From: CADEED01 sp035286365
GTDB taxonomy: Bacteria > Pseudomonadota > Gammaproteobacteria > Steroidobacterales > Steroidobacteraceae
DNA length: 38,144 nt
Direction of reading: 5' to 3'
NCBI GenBank assembly: GCA_035286365.1
Contig: DATHJZ010000186.1
Span: forward strand, 1 to 38,144
The notes below the pieces were generated by a model that was not told where the DNA came from, did no database searches, and saw nothing but the letters and a program-made list of their open reading frames with translations. Positions 1 to 8,514 of the stretch are shown here, piece by piece. Within the stretch, counting starts at the first letter, position 1. The number at the start of each line of letters is the position of its first letter. The translations under genes were made by a program, and so were the position numbers.

Positions 1-1
1 G

Positions 2-355
2 AAGGAGATCGAAAACGTGCGTGACACGCGCCTCGATCAGATCAATGGCCAGATCTCCGCGGCGCAAGCCTACATCTCGGGCCTGAATTCGCGGGTCGAC
101 GGATTGAAGCAGCGCGCCCTGCTGTTTGCGCCCTACAACAAGAAGCCGGAGGCGCGCCGCATGCCGGACGATCTCGCCGAAGAAATGGTGCGCGCATTGA
201 GCGAATTGCGGACACAGAACTCGGCGCTGGCGCAGCGCCGCAGCGAATTGCAGAACGTGGTCGATTCCTACGACGTTGACATCAAGCGGTTCAAGGAACT
301 GCGCACCTCGGCCGCCGCCCGCCTCGACGAAGCGAACCGCACCAAGAAGAAGTAG
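2..355 (+). CDS. 3' end of a coiled-coil protein (partial)
   Basis: The frame is open from the first complete codon to a TAG at 353-355, so the 5' end lies outside the window. A GTG at 17 could be read as a start, but the coding pattern continues through it. The visible 117 residues are highly charged and helical, with heptad-like Leu/Ala/Ile spacing, and end in a basic NRTKKK tail. There is no signal peptide or membrane segment in the visible part. I do not recognise the family. It converges on dut with 26 nt between the two stop codons. A role is not assignable from this fragment. Confidence 0.6.
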   Translation, partial: KEIENVRDTRLDQINGQISAAQAYISGLNSRVDGLKQRALLFAPYNKKPEARRMPDDLAEEMVRALSELRTQNSALAQRRSELQNVVDSYDVDIKRFKELRTSAAARLDEANRTKKK

Positions 356-381
356 TTGGGTCCGCGGGCAGCGCGGCAAAT

Positions 382-879
382 CTAACGAGTGCCGGTGTGG
401 CCGAAGCCACCGGCGCCGCGCGAGCTCGCGGCAAAATCATCCACCACCTCGAGCCGCACCTGCACCACTGGCACGATCACCATCTGCGCGATGCGTTCGC
501 CCGGCTGCACGATGAAATCCGCGGCGCTGCGATTCCAGCACGACACCATGAGCTGCCCCTGGTAATCGGAATCGATGAGGCCGACCAGATTGCCGAGCAC
601 CACGCCGTGTTTGTGGCCGAGGCCCGAGCGCGGCAGGATCACGGCCGCGAGACCCGGATCGTCGAGATGTATGGCGAGGCCGGTCGGAATCAGCTCGGCC
701 TTGCCCGCCGCAAGAGTCAACGGCGCCTCGACGCAGGCGCGCAGGTCGAGACCCGCGGACCCGCCGGTGGCGTAGGCCGGCAGCGGAAACTCCCGGCCGA
801 TGCGCGCATCGAGAATACGTACTTTCAATGCGCGATCCGCGCCCGCATGCGAAACCTGGGGCGAAGCCACCGCGTTCAT
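382..879 (-). CDS. dut: dUTP diphosphatase
   Basis: Hydrolyses dUTP to dUMP and pyrophosphate, keeping uracil out of DNA and supplying dTMP synthesis; cytosolic homotrimer. 165 aa, slightly longer than the usual ~150 because of a short N-terminal extension. All five dUTPase motifs are visible in order: SAGLDLRA; PRSGLG; GNLVGLIDSDYQG with the catalytic Asp; RIAQMVIVPV; and the glycine-rich C-terminal RGAGGFGHTG arm that closes over the nucleotide. The ATG overlaps the coaBC stop as ATGA (876-879), implying translational coupling. coaBC-dut adjacency is classic for gammaproteobacteria. A longer open frame continues upstream to 1248 but lies antiparallel-in-frame over coaBC and is not coding. 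Confidence 0.95.
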   Translation of the reverse strand: MNAVASPQVSHAGADRALKVRILDARIGREFPLPAYATGGSAGLDLRACVEAPLTLAAGKAELIPTGLAIHLDDPGLAAVILPRSGLGHKHGVVLGNLVGLIDSDYQGQLMVSCWNRSAADFIVQPGERIAQMVIVPVVQVRLEVVDDFAASSRGAGGFGHTGTR

Positions 880-2102
880 GCCGACACGCTGGTCAGGCGC
901 ACGGACTTGCGCACCGCATATAGCTCGGCGATCAGGGCGACCAGGTCGCGCGCCAGGGCCACCTTGGGCGCGTGCGGCAATTCGCGTCGGCCATCGCGCC
1001 ACAGCACCAGCAGGGCGTTGTCGTCTTTCTCGAACACTTTGTCGTGTCCGACTTCGTTCGCAGCGATCATGTCGAGATTCTTCTTGAGGAGTTTCTGGCG
1101 CGCGTATTGTTCCACGGAATCGGTCTCTGCCGCGAAACCGACCACGAAGGGACGCGCCGCCCCGGGCCGAGCCGCGACCGTGGCAAGAATATCGACGGTG
1201 CGCTCCATTTTCAGATCCATGGACTCTGATGTTTTCTTGATCTTGCATTCCACCGGAGACGCCGGCCGATAGTCGGCGACCGCGGCGGTGGCGACGAAAA
1301 TATCCACGCCTTCGATGTTCTTCATCACGGCGTTGAGCATGTCGGCGGCGCTTTCGACATCGATGCGCCTGATGCCCGGCGGCGTGGCAATGCTCACCGG
1401 GCCGCTGATGATGGTGACGTCCGCGCCCGCTTCTCGCGCAGCGGCGGCCACGGCGAAGCCCATCTTTCCGGAACTGCGATTACTGATGAAACGCACGGGA
1501 TCGATGCGCTCGCGCGTAGGGCCCGCGGTGAGCAGCACGCGCTTGCCCGCCAGCGGCCCCGTAGGCGCGATCGCGTTCGCAACGTAGCCAGCCAGCTGGG
1601 TCGGTTCCAGCATGCGGCCCGCGCCCACTTCGCCGCAGGCCTGGTCGCCCTCGCCCGGACCCCAGACGTGGATGCCGCGCGCCGTGAGCGTGGCGACATT
1701 CGCCTGCGTGGCCGCGTTGGACCACATGAGGCGGTTCATCGCGGGCGCCAGCGCGATCGGCGCGCTGGTCGCGAGGCACAGCGTCGTCAGGAGGTCGTCG
1801 GCCTGGCCGGTAGCTAGTCGCGCCAGAAAATCCGCGGTGGCCGGCGCGATGATCACGAAATCCGCCCAGCGGGCGAGCTCGATGTGCGACATCGCCTTTT
1901 CGGCTTCCGGGTCCCACAGGTCGCTGCGCACCTCGCGGCCCGAAACCGCCTGGAAAGTCATCGGTGTGACGAACTCGCGCGCGCCCGCCGTGAGCACGAC
2001 CTGCACTTCGGCGCCCTGCTCGCGCAGGCGACGGACGAGATCGGGGCTCTTGTACGCAGCGATGCCGCCGGTGACGCCGAGCAATACGTGTTTGCCGTGC
2101 AT
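876..2102 (-). CDS. coaBC: Bifunctional phosphopantothenoylcysteine synthetase/decarboxylase
   Basis: Makes 4'-phosphopantetheine for coenzyme A: CoaB couples phosphopantothenate to cysteine using CTP, and CoaC (an FMN enzyme) decarboxylates the product. 408 aa, normal length. The N-terminal flavoprotein half shows GVTGGIAAYK, the active-site His73 in SHIELARWAD, PAMN (Asn123), and the Cys156 flap in ACGEVGAGRM. The C-terminal synthetase half shows LLTAGPTRERIDPVR, SNRSSGKMG and the KIKKT lysine motif. The ATG at 2102 begins MHGKHVLLGV directly at the flavoprotein fold. It is the first gene of an operon with dut and is divergent from radC; I see no clear promoter in the 149-bp spacer. Formerly called dfp. 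Confidence 0.97.
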   Translation of the reverse strand: MHGKHVLLGVTGGIAAYKSPDLVRRLREQGAEVQVVLTAGAREFVTPMTFQAVSGREVRSDLWDPEAEKAMSHIELARWADFVIIAPATADFLARLATGQADDLLTTLCLATSAPIALAPAMNRLMWSNAATQANVATLTARGIHVWGPGEGDQACGEVGAGRMLEPTQLAGYVANAIAPTGPLAGKRVLLTAGPTRERIDPVRFISNRSSGKMGFAVAAAAREAGADVTIISGPVSIATPPGIRRIDVESAADMLNAVMKNIEGVDIFVATAAVADYRPASPVECKIKKTSESMDLKMERTVDILATVAARPGAARPFVVGFAAETDSVEQYARQKLLKKNLDMIAANEVGHDKVFEKDDNALLVLWRDGRRELPHAPKVALARDLVALIAELYAVRKSVRLTSVSA

Positions 2103-2251
2103 GGGCCGGCATTATCGGCAGGCTCGCGCGGCGCGCGCCAGTCACAATCGTTTCGCAACTAGTCCCTGCAGTTATTAGCGATTCGCGCCCCATTGGCGGC
2201 TGCGTGTGCGGGCTCTCCCGGGCCCATGATTGCCCTATGGATCAGCAGGTT

Positions 2252-2947
2252 ATGGGCGAAGGAAAACCCGGCAACATCAATGCGTGGCCACGCGGTGAGC
2301 GCCCGCGGGAGCGCCTGATCGAGCGCGGCGCCCAGACGCTGTCCGATGCCGAGCTGCTCGCCGTGGTACTCGGCACCGGTACGGCCGGTGCCAACGCATT
2401 GGACATAGCCCGCCAGATGCTGCAGCACTTCGGCGGCAGTCTGCGCCGCATGCTGACCGCAGATCCCCAGGCGCTGCTCGCGCGCCGTGGACTGGGCCCC
2501 GCGCGCTACGCCACGCTCATGGCCGCGCTCGAGCTCGCGCGCCGCCATTACTGCGAGGCGCTGCGCGCGGGTCCTGCGATGAACGCACCGGCCGCCACAC
2601 GCCAGTTCCTCACCGCACAACTGCGCGACCGCCCTTATGAAGTGTTCTGTTGCCTGCATCTCGACAACCGCCACCGGCTCATTCACTTCGAAGAGGTGTT
2701 CCGCGGCACCATCGACGGCGCCAGCGTGCATCCGCGCGAAATCGTCCGCCAGGCGCTGCAGTACAACGCGGCCGCGCTAATCTTTGCGCACAACCACCCC
2801 TCGGGAGTGGCGGAAGCCAGCCAGGCCGATGAACTGATCACGCGCCGGTTGCGGGATGCGCTGGCGCTGGTCGACATCCGCGTCCTGGATCACCTCATCG
2901 TGGGCGACAACAGCTGCCTGTCGTTCGCGGAGCGCGGCCTGCTTTGA
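2252..2947 (+). CDS. radC: RadC family JAMM-domain protein
   Basis: RadC proteins carry a JAB1/MPN/Mov34 metalloprotease-like fold. Their cellular role is unsettled, and the old 'DNA repair protein' name is not well supported. From the ATG at 2252 the protein is 231 aa, the usual length. A helix-hairpin-helix-like N-terminal part (RERLIERGAQTLSDAELL, about residues 20-37) precedes the JAMM zinc site FAHNHPSGVAEASQAD, with His180, His182 and Asp193. I chose 2252 over the in-frame ATG at 2237 because CAGCAGG sits just before it and the family normally starts shortly before the WPxxxRPRERL stretch. The next gene, rpmB, has its own promoter in the 125-bp spacer. Confidence 0.93.
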   Translation: MGEGKPGNINAWPRGERPRERLIERGAQTLSDAELLAVVLGTGTAGANALDIARQMLQHFGGSLRRMLTADPQALLARRGLGPARYATLMAALELARRHYCEALRAGPAMNAPAATRQFLTAQLRDRPYEVFCCLHLDNRHRLIHFEEVFRGTIDGASVHPREIVRQALQYNAAALIFAHNHPSGVAEASQADELITRRLRDALALVDIRVLDHLIVGDNSCLSFAERGLL

Positions 2948-2977
2948 TGCCCTGGCGCACGGGATAACCCGCCGAAG

Positions 2978-3006
2978 TTGCCGTGCCAGATGGCGGCTGG
3001 TATAAA
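2978..3006 (+). promoter_or_regulatory. Sigma70-type promoter of rpmB-rpmG
   Basis: TTGCCG (2978-2983) is followed after exactly 17 nt by TATAAA (3001-3006). Spacing is optimal and both hexamers are near consensus. Transcription would start near 3013, leaving a leader of about 60 nt before rpmB, a reasonable target for ribosomal-protein leader control. I see no obvious autoregulatory structure in it. Confidence 0.7.
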
Positions 3007-3072
3007 GACCGCCCTTTCGACGGCCGCAATGCGGTCGTCTGATAGTTAACTTACTGATTCTCTGGAATATTT

Positions 3073-3309
3073 ATGAGCCGCGTCTGCGAAGTCACGGGCA
3101 AGAGCGTTGCGGTCGGCAATCGCGTCTCCCACGCCAATAACAAGAAGCGCCGCCGCTTCCTGCCCAATCTGCACACCCAGCGCTTCTGGCTCGAGGGTGA
3201 GCGCCGCTGGGTGTCCTTGCGTGTTTCGACGCGCGGACTGCGCACCATCGAAAAGAACGGCATCGACTCCGTGATCGCGGGTCTGCGCGCCAAAGGGAAG
3301 AAGGTCTGA
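3073..3309 (+). CDS. rpmB: Large ribosomal subunit protein bL28
   Basis: Structural protein of the 50S subunit. 78 aa, exactly the usual proteobacterial length. Hallmarks are the N-terminal MSRVCEVTGK, SHANNKKRRRFLPNLH, and the C-terminal TRGLRTIEKNGID. Only 3 nt separate its stop from the rpmG start, so the two are co-transcribed and probably co-translated, as in Escherichia coli. The operon is bounded by the promoter at 2978-3006 and the terminator at 3492-3527. Confidence 0.98.
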   Translation: MSRVCEVTGKSVAVGNRVSHANNKKRRRFLPNLHTQRFWLEGERRWVSLRVSTRGLRTIEKNGIDSVIAGLRAKGKKV

Positions 3310-3312
3310 GCC

Positions 3313-3468
3313 ATGCGTGAAAAAGTAAAACTGCTGTCGACCGCAGGCACCGGCCATTTCTACGTCGCGACCAAGAACAAGCGCTTGCACCCCGACAAGA
3401 TGAACGTGAAGAAGTACGACCCGGTCGTGCGCAAGCATGTCGATTACAAGGAAACGAAGATCAAGTAA
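3313..3468 (+). CDS. rpmG: Large ribosomal subunit protein bL33
   Basis: 51-residue 50S subunit protein read directly from the sequence: it begins MREKVKLLSTAGTGHFY and ends KHVDYKETKIK before TAA at 3466-3468. The motif TGHFYVATKNKR is diagnostic for bL33. It lacks the paired CxxC motifs of the zinc-binding L33 form, so it is the zinc-independent type. Second gene of the rpmBG operon and directly followed by a strong terminator. Confidence 0.97.
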   Translation: MREKVKLLSTAGTGHFYVATKNKRLHPDKMNVKKYDPVVRKHVDYKETKIK

Positions 3469-3491
3469 CCGATCTTCGGACTTCGAATACG

Positions 3492-3527
3492 AAAAAGGCC
3501 CTGCCGGCAGACTGGCAGGGCCTTTTT
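3492..3527 (+). terminator. Rho-independent terminator of rpmBG
   Basis: Inverted repeat with arms AAAAAGGCCCTGCC (3492-3505) and GGCAGGGCCTTTTT (3514-3527), an 8-nt loop and a terminal T run. The A run on the opposite side makes it potentially bidirectional, but no gene approaches from the right. The following 272 bp before mutM hold no gene or convincing promoter that I can support. Confidence 0.93.
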
Positions 3528-3799
3528 CTTTGCTCACTCCACAGACAAGTAAACGATTGTGGTTCGGGCGGCTGGTAAAGTATCGCGGCCGACTTTGACA
3601 GCAGTCCGAAGTTGGGGTGGCGGCAGGCTGTGTTTCGCTCGGGGTTACGAGCTTCGCACGGGTTCTCTTTGCAGGAGGGTCCGGCCGCCACCCACAATCG
3701 TTCGTGCTTGATTAGACGCCTGAGTCGCGCAAAACGTTGCAGTCCATTCGGCGGACCGTGCGAAACCAGCGCCGAGCCGCAACGGTCGAACGCCAACCC

Positions 3800-4615
3800 G
3801 TGCCAGAACTTCCAGAAGTCGAAACAACCCGCCGCGGCATCGAGCCACACGTCGTAGGACGACGCATACATCGGCTCGTCGTGCACGAGCGTCGTCTGCG
3901 CTGGCCGGTCGACCTGAAGCTCGCCGCAACGGTTGCCGGCAGCGCGATTCGCCGTGCCGGCCGCCGCGCCAAGTACCTGCTGCTCGAGACCGATGCGGGC
4001 ACTTTGATCCTGCATCTCGGCATGTCGGGCAGCCTGCGCGTGCTGCCGGTGGCGACTCCGCGCATCGCGCACGATCACGTCGACATCGAGCTCGACTCCG
4101 GGCAGACGCTGCGTTTCAACGATCCGCGCCGTTTCGGTAGTTTGTTGTTCACCGCCGGCGATCCGGCGCTGCATCCACTGCTCGACGGGCTCGCACCAGA
4201 GCCGCTGGAAGACGGCTTCGATGCGGACTATCTATGGAAGATCACGCGCCGGCGCAAGGTGGCGATCAAGCAGCTCATCATGAACGCGAAGCTCGTGGTG
4301 GGAGTGGGCAACATCTACGCGAGCGAGGCGCTGTTCCGCGCGCGCATCCGGCCGCGGCGCCAGGCCCATTCGTTGAGCCGCGCCGAATGCGGAAAGCTCG
4401 CGCGCGCCATCAAGGCGACGCTCGCAATGGCCGTGAAGGCCGGCGGCACCACGCTGCGCGATTACGTCGGCGCGGATGGCAATCCGGGCTACTTCCGCCA
4501 GAGGCTCTATGTATATGAACGCGACGGCGCGCCCTGCCGCGTGTGCGGCAAGCCCATCAAACAATTCACACAGGGTCAGCGCTCCACTTACTGGTGTTCG
4601 AACTGCCAGAAGTGA
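3800..4615 (+). CDS. mutM: Formamidopyrimidine-DNA glycosylase
   Basis: Bifunctional base-excision repair enzyme that removes 8-oxoguanine and formamidopyrimidines and nicks the backbone by beta,delta-elimination. The GTG at 3800 is the start because catalysis requires Pro at position 2, and the protein then begins (M)PELPEVETTRRGI. This gives 271 aa, the family length. Visible features are the Pro2/Glu3 catalytic pair, the Lys in RRAKYLLLE, the void-filling MSG after LHLG, the H2TH-region VGVGNIYASEALF, and a four-Cys zinc finger (CRVCG...CSNC) near the C-terminus. The frame is open back to 3737, but that extension would bury Pro2. A second DNA glycosylase follows after 22 nt. Confidence 0.97.
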   Translation: MPELPEVETTRRGIEPHVVGRRIHRLVVHERRLRWPVDLKLAATVAGSAIRRAGRRAKYLLLETDAGTLILHLGMSGSLRVLPVATPRIAHDHVDIELDSGQTLRFNDPRRFGSLLFTAGDPALHPLLDGLAPEPLEDGFDADYLWKITRRRKVAIKQLIMNAKLVVGVGNIYASEALFRARIRPRRQAHSLSRAECGKLARAIKATLAMAVKAGGTTLRDYVGADGNPGYFRQRLYVYERDGAPCRVCGKPIKQFTQGQRSTYWCSNCQK

Positions 4616-4637
4616 GCGCGCCGATTAGAATCGGCGC

Positions 4638-5423
4638 ATGAACACTCCCGCCTCGATGTGCAGCGCGAACGAGCTCGCGTCCTTCAGACGCCGGCTCGCG
4701 AAAGTCGATCCGATTCTTGCGAACCTGATTCGCGCCGCGGGCAAGTTCACCCACACCACGAGCGCGCAACACTCGCCGTTTCATTCGCTGGCACGCGCGA
4801 TCGCCCACCAGCAATTGAACGGCATCGCGGCGGAAAGCATCTTCGGACGCGTCGTCGGCCTGTACGCGGTCGATGGAAAGGCGACCGCGCTGCTCGAAGC
4901 GGAGCTGGTGCTGGAAACACCGGACGACAAGTTGCGCGCCGTCGGCCTGTCGTTCGCCAAGATCGCCAGCATCAAGGATCTCGCAGCGAAGACGCTCTCG
5001 GGCGTGGTGCCGCCCTCCGAAATCCTGCATACGCTGGCGGATGACGAGATCATCGAGCGCCTCACGCAGGTGCGTGGCATCGGCCGCTGGACCGTCGAGA
5101 TGATGCTGATGTCACGGCTCGGCCGGCCGGACGTACTTCCCATCGACGATTTCGGCGTGCGCAACGGATTTCGTCTGGCCTACGGTCTGCGCGGCATGCC
5201 GACGCAGCGCGCGCTGGCGGAGTTCGGCGCGCGCTGGGCGCCGTTTCGCTCGGTGGCCGCGTGGTACCTGTGGCGCGCGGTGGATCTGCATCGCGCGGGC
5301 AAACTACCCGCGCCCGCGACACCGACGCGCATCAAGCTCGTGAAGCAGAAGCCGAAGAAGAAGTCGGCGAAGAAAGGCGCGGCAAAGAAAACGAAGCGGG
5401 CGAGGCGTGCAACCCAAAATTAA
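4638..5423 (+). CDS. AlkA-type DNA-3-methyladenine glycosylase with lysine-rich tail
   Basis: HhH-GPD superfamily glycosylase that excises alkylated purines. The helix-hairpin-helix LTQVRGIGRWTVEMM (about 142-156) is followed by the catalytic aspartate in VLPIDDFGV (Asp170 or Asp171). The N-terminal part contains the family's AIAHQQLNGIAAESI helix. It lacks the large N-terminal domain of Escherichia coli AlkA, resembling shorter bacterial AlkA-like enzymes. The last ~25 residues are a Lys/Arg/Ala run (KKKSAKKGAAKKTKRARR), histone-H1-like and probably a non-specific DNA-binding extension. It starts 22 nt after mutM on the same strand, so the pair is likely a base-repair operon. 261 aa. Confidence 0.9.
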   Translation: MNTPASMCSANELASFRRRLAKVDPILANLIRAAGKFTHTTSAQHSPFHSLARAIAHQQLNGIAAESIFGRVVGLYAVDGKATALLEAELVLETPDDKLRAVGLSFAKIASIKDLAAKTLSGVVPPSEILHTLADDEIIERLTQVRGIGRWTVEMMLMSRLGRPDVLPIDDFGVRNGFRLAYGLRGMPTQRALAEFGARWAPFRSVAAWYLWRAVDLHRAGKLPAPATPTRIKLVKQKPKKKSAKKGAAKKTKRARRATQN

Positions 5424-5467
5424 GCTGCGGGGTCTGAACGGGACATCGTCCTCATTGAAGGTGACTC

Positions 5468-6778
5468 GTGCGGATTTTCGTTCGCGGATGGATTCCCGTG
5501 GTGGCGCTGGCATGCGCGCAATTGGCGCCGGCGGCTGAGCAGGACTGCCGGATCGGGTTCTATCGCTTGCGCGACCGCACCGGCATCGACATCGGCGCCT
5601 CCTCCGGGACTTCGCTGCGCTGGCGACGGCGCGATGGTACGAGCGGCGAACTCGTTCCCGGCGCTGATGGAACGCTTACGAGCAAGCTCGGCTGGACGGA
5701 CCGTCTCGACGGACATCGCATTTCCTTCTCGGATTGTTCTTCCGGAGGGATCAGCGTCGATGGAATTGCCGGGCGACGCGTTGTGTTCGAGACGCGCGAG
5801 ACGAATTTCCAGAGCGGTGGCGTGTCACTGTCGGGCCGGCTCATCGAGCCTCGAGGCGTGCAGCGCTATCCGATCGTCGTGCTGGTCCACGGTTCCGAAT
5901 CGAGCTCCGCGCGAGAGTTCTACGCCCTGCAGCGCCAGCTGCCCGCGGAAGGCATCGGCGCGTTCGTATACGACAAGCGCGGCACCGGCGCATCCGCGGG
6001 AACGTTCACGCACGACTACCACGTGCTCGCGGCCGACGCCGCGTCGGCGGTGAAAGAGGCGCAGCGACTGGCGGGCGCGCGAGCCGGCAGGATCGGATTC
6101 CAGGGCACCAGCCAGGGTGGCTGGGTTGCGCCGCTCGCGGCCACGCTCACTCACGTCGATTTCGTCGTGGTCGGCTATGGACTGGCGGTATCTCCGTTCG
6201 ACGAGGACGACGAAACGGTGACGCTCGATCTCACCCGCCATGGGTTCGGGGGCGACGACATCCCGAAAGCACTCGAGATCGCGCGCGCGGCGCAGAATAT
6301 CGCGCTCCGCAACTTCCAGGGCGGCTACGAGGATTTCGATGCCGTGCGCGCCCGCTACGCTTCCGCGCCGTGGTTCAGGTACGTGCGCGGAAATCTCACG
6401 CAGGTCATCCTGACGCAACCCCGCGAAGTCCTGCGAGAACAGGGGCCGGCGATGTTCGCCGGCATCCTGCCGCACTACGACCCCATGCCGGTACTGCGGA
6501 CGCTCGACACGCCGCAACTGTGGATACTCGGCGCGGACGACATCGACGCGCCGCCGGCGCGCACCGTCAGCCGCCTGCGCGGCCTCATGCGCGCCGGTCG
6601 TCCCATCGCGACCGTGGTCTACCCACGCGCCGAACACGGCATGTACGAGTATGAAACGGACGCCGCCGGCGAGCGGCTGTCGACGCGCCAGCCCGCAACC
6701 TATCTACCGCTGATGGTCGACTTCATTCGCGACGGGAAGATTCGCGCGCGATACGCGGACAGCACGATCTACCGGTGA
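5468..6778 (+). CDS. Secreted alpha/beta hydrolase
   Basis: Serine hydrolase of the alpha/beta fold, probably periplasmic. The GTG at 5468 is preceded by GAAGGTGA and yields an N-terminal signal peptide (RGWIPVVALACAQLAPAAE, cleavage near residue 23). An N-terminal beta-rich region of ~110 residues precedes the hydrolase domain. Catalytic elements are the oxyanion-hole LVHGSESSS (~139-147), the nucleophile elbow GTSQGGW with Ser215, an acid in LGADDID (~355-360) and His390 in RAEHGMYEY. The substrate is unknown; esterase or peptidase are both possible. It converges on ggt with only 21 bp between stops and no terminator. 436 aa. Confidence 0.85.
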   Translation: MRIFVRGWIPVVALACAQLAPAAEQDCRIGFYRLRDRTGIDIGASSGTSLRWRRRDGTSGELVPGADGTLTSKLGWTDRLDGHRISFSDCSSGGISVDGIAGRRVVFETRETNFQSGGVSLSGRLIEPRGVQRYPIVVLVHGSESSSAREFYALQRQLPAEGIGAFVYDKRGTGASAGTFTHDYHVLAADAASAVKEAQRLAGARAGRIGFQGTSQGGWVAPLAATLTHVDFVVVGYGLAVSPFDEDDETVTLDLTRHGFGGDDIPKALEIARAAQNIALRNFQGGYEDFDAVRARYASAPWFRYVRGNLTQVILTQPREVLREQGPAMFAGILPHYDPMPVLRTLDTPQLWILGADDIDAPPARTVSRLRGLMRAGRPIATVVYPRAEHGMYEYETDAAGERLSTRQPATYLPLMVDFIRDGKIRARYADSTIYR

Positions 6779-6799
6779 GGCCGGCGCCGGGCAGGAAAG

Positions 6800-8509
6800 T
6801 CAGTAGACCATTCCCTCACCGACGCCGCGTGGGTCAGAAGCAGCCTCGACCTTCCCGGTCTTGTAGTCCCAGGTGACGACTTGCGTGTTGCCCCACTTGC
6901 GCGAGCCCTCTTTCAGCGTGTGGCCGCGCGCCTCGAGCTGAGCGCGCTCGTCGGCGGAGAGTGCGCCGGGCTCGAACTCGATGACGTCGGGCGAGAACTG
7001 ATGGTGGAAACGCGGCGCGCCCACGATCTCCTGCGCATTCTTGCCATCCATGAAGTTGAGCGTGCCGAGAATGACCATGCCCGGAATGCGGCTGCCGCCG
7101 GGTGACCCGATGATCATGAGGCCCTTGGGCCCCTCGATGAACGTCGGCGTCGACGACGACAGCGGGCGCTTCCCGGGCGCGATGGCATTGGCATCGGCGC
7201 CGATCAGCTGGAAACCGTTCGGGACGCCCGGCTTCGCGGAGAAGTCGTCCATCTGGTTGTTCAGCAGAATGCCGGTGCCGGGGACCATCAGGCCGGAACC
7301 GAAGAAGAAGTTGAGCGTGATGGTGGCGGCCACCATGTTGCCCTGCTTGTCGAGCACGGAAAAATGAGTAGTTTGGGTGCCGGCCGGGGCGGCATCGACG
7401 CCGGGCAACGAAGAGCTCGGCGTGGCCTGATCCATGCGGATGGAGGCGCGTTGTCCGGCCGCGTAGTACTCGTTGATGAGGCGCGCGACCGGCACGTCGA
7501 CGAAGTCGGGGTCACCGAGATACACGGCGCGATCGCGATGCACGCGGCGCATGGCTTCGACGATGAGGTGCGTGCGCGTCACGCTGTCGACCTTGTCGAG
7601 ATCGAAGCCGTCGAGGATGTTCAGCGCGTCGATCAACGCGACGCCCCCCGAGGCCGGTGGCGAACCCGACACGATGCGCGCACCGCGGTAATGACCGACC
7701 ACGGGTGCGCGTTCGACCACTTTGTAGTTGGCGAGGTCCGCTTCGGTCCAGTTGCCGCCGAGCTGCTGCACGCCGGCGACGAGCTTTTTCGCGAATGCGC
7801 CCTTGTAGTAGCCGTCGGCGCCCTTGGTGGCCAGCAGCTCGAGGCTCGACGCGAGATCCGGCTGCTTGATGAGGTAGCCGAGCGCGGGCACTTCGCCGTT
7901 CACGAGATAAACGCGCGCAGCGTCGGGCGTCTTCAAGAAGGCATCCTTCTTGAAGGTAACCGCGCCGCGCAAGCGCTCGTAGAGAGGAAAGCCGTCGCGC
8001 GCGAGCTTGATGGCGGGCGCCATGCTCACCGACAGCGGCAACTTGCCGAATTTCTTCGCCATGTACGCAAGGCCAGCCGGCTCTCCGGGAATTCCCGCGG
8101 CGAGCGCGGAATCGCGCGACAGGCTCGCGACGGGATTGCCGTCCTTGTCGAGATACATGTCGCGCGTGGCGGCGCCAGGCGCCATCTCGCGCAGGTCGAT
8201 CATGGTCTCGTAGCCGTCACTGGAACGGCGCAGCAGGAAGAACCCACCGCCGCCCAGACCGGAACAACACGGCTCGACGACCGCAAGGGCGGCCGCGACC
8301 GCCACCGCCGCGTCGAAGGCATTGCCGCCTTTCGCGAGAATTTCCTTGCCGGCATCGCTCGCGAGTGGATAGGCGCTGGCGATTCCCGCGTGGCCCGGAC
8401 CCGCGGCCGGAATCCTGGTGTCGGGCGCCGCCGCCCGCAGCGGCAGGACGAAAACGAGGGCTACGAAAAGGACGAACGCGTGTGCGTATCGGGTGGCGTC
8501 TTTTTTCAT
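6800..8509 (-). CDS. ggt: Gamma-glutamyltransferase
   Basis: Ntn-hydrolase that cleaves or transfers the gamma-glutamyl group of glutathione and related compounds in the periplasm. 569 aa with a signal peptide (hydrophobic AFVLFVALVFVLPL, ending near residue 28). Autocleavage should occur between Gln379 and Thr380 in GTQTTHFSVLD, giving large and small subunits with Thr380 as nucleophile. Other family motifs are GGNAFDAAVA, GLGGGGFFLL, PPASGGVALI, NNQMDDF, PLSSSTPTF and GSPGGSRIPG. It is the last gene of rsmD-coaD-ggt, with 5 nt after the coaD stop. Linkage to coaD is not a known functional one. Confidence 0.96.
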   Translation of the reverse strand: MKKDATRYAHAFVLFVALVFVLPLRAAAPDTRIPAAGPGHAGIASAYPLASDAGKEILAKGGNAFDAAVAVAAALAVVEPCCSGLGGGGFFLLRRSSDGYETMIDLREMAPGAATRDMYLDKDGNPVASLSRDSALAAGIPGEPAGLAYMAKKFGKLPLSVSMAPAIKLARDGFPLYERLRGAVTFKKDAFLKTPDAARVYLVNGEVPALGYLIKQPDLASSLELLATKGADGYYKGAFAKKLVAGVQQLGGNWTEADLANYKVVERAPVVGHYRGARIVSGSPPASGGVALIDALNILDGFDLDKVDSVTRTHLIVEAMRRVHRDRAVYLGDPDFVDVPVARLINEYYAAGQRASIRMDQATPSSSLPGVDAAPAGTQTTHFSVLDKQGNMVAATITLNFFFGSGLMVPGTGILLNNQMDDFSAKPGVPNGFQLIGADANAIAPGKRPLSSSTPTFIEGPKGLMIIGSPGGSRIPGMVILGTLNFMDGKNAQEIVGAPRFHHQFSPDVIEFEPGALSADERAQLEARGHTLKEGSRKWGNTQVVTWDYKTGKVEAASDPRGVGEGMVY

Positions 8510-8514
8510 CCCGA

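Noticed and set aside
880..1248. Upstream extension of the dut reading frame
   Set aside because: Overlaps coaBC in another frame; Arg-rich shadow composition; dut has an ATGA-coupled start at 879.
3531..3799. Promoter or gene in front of mutM (a TTGACA near 3596)
   Set aside because: No matching -10 at suitable distance, and open frames there have no ribosome-binding site.
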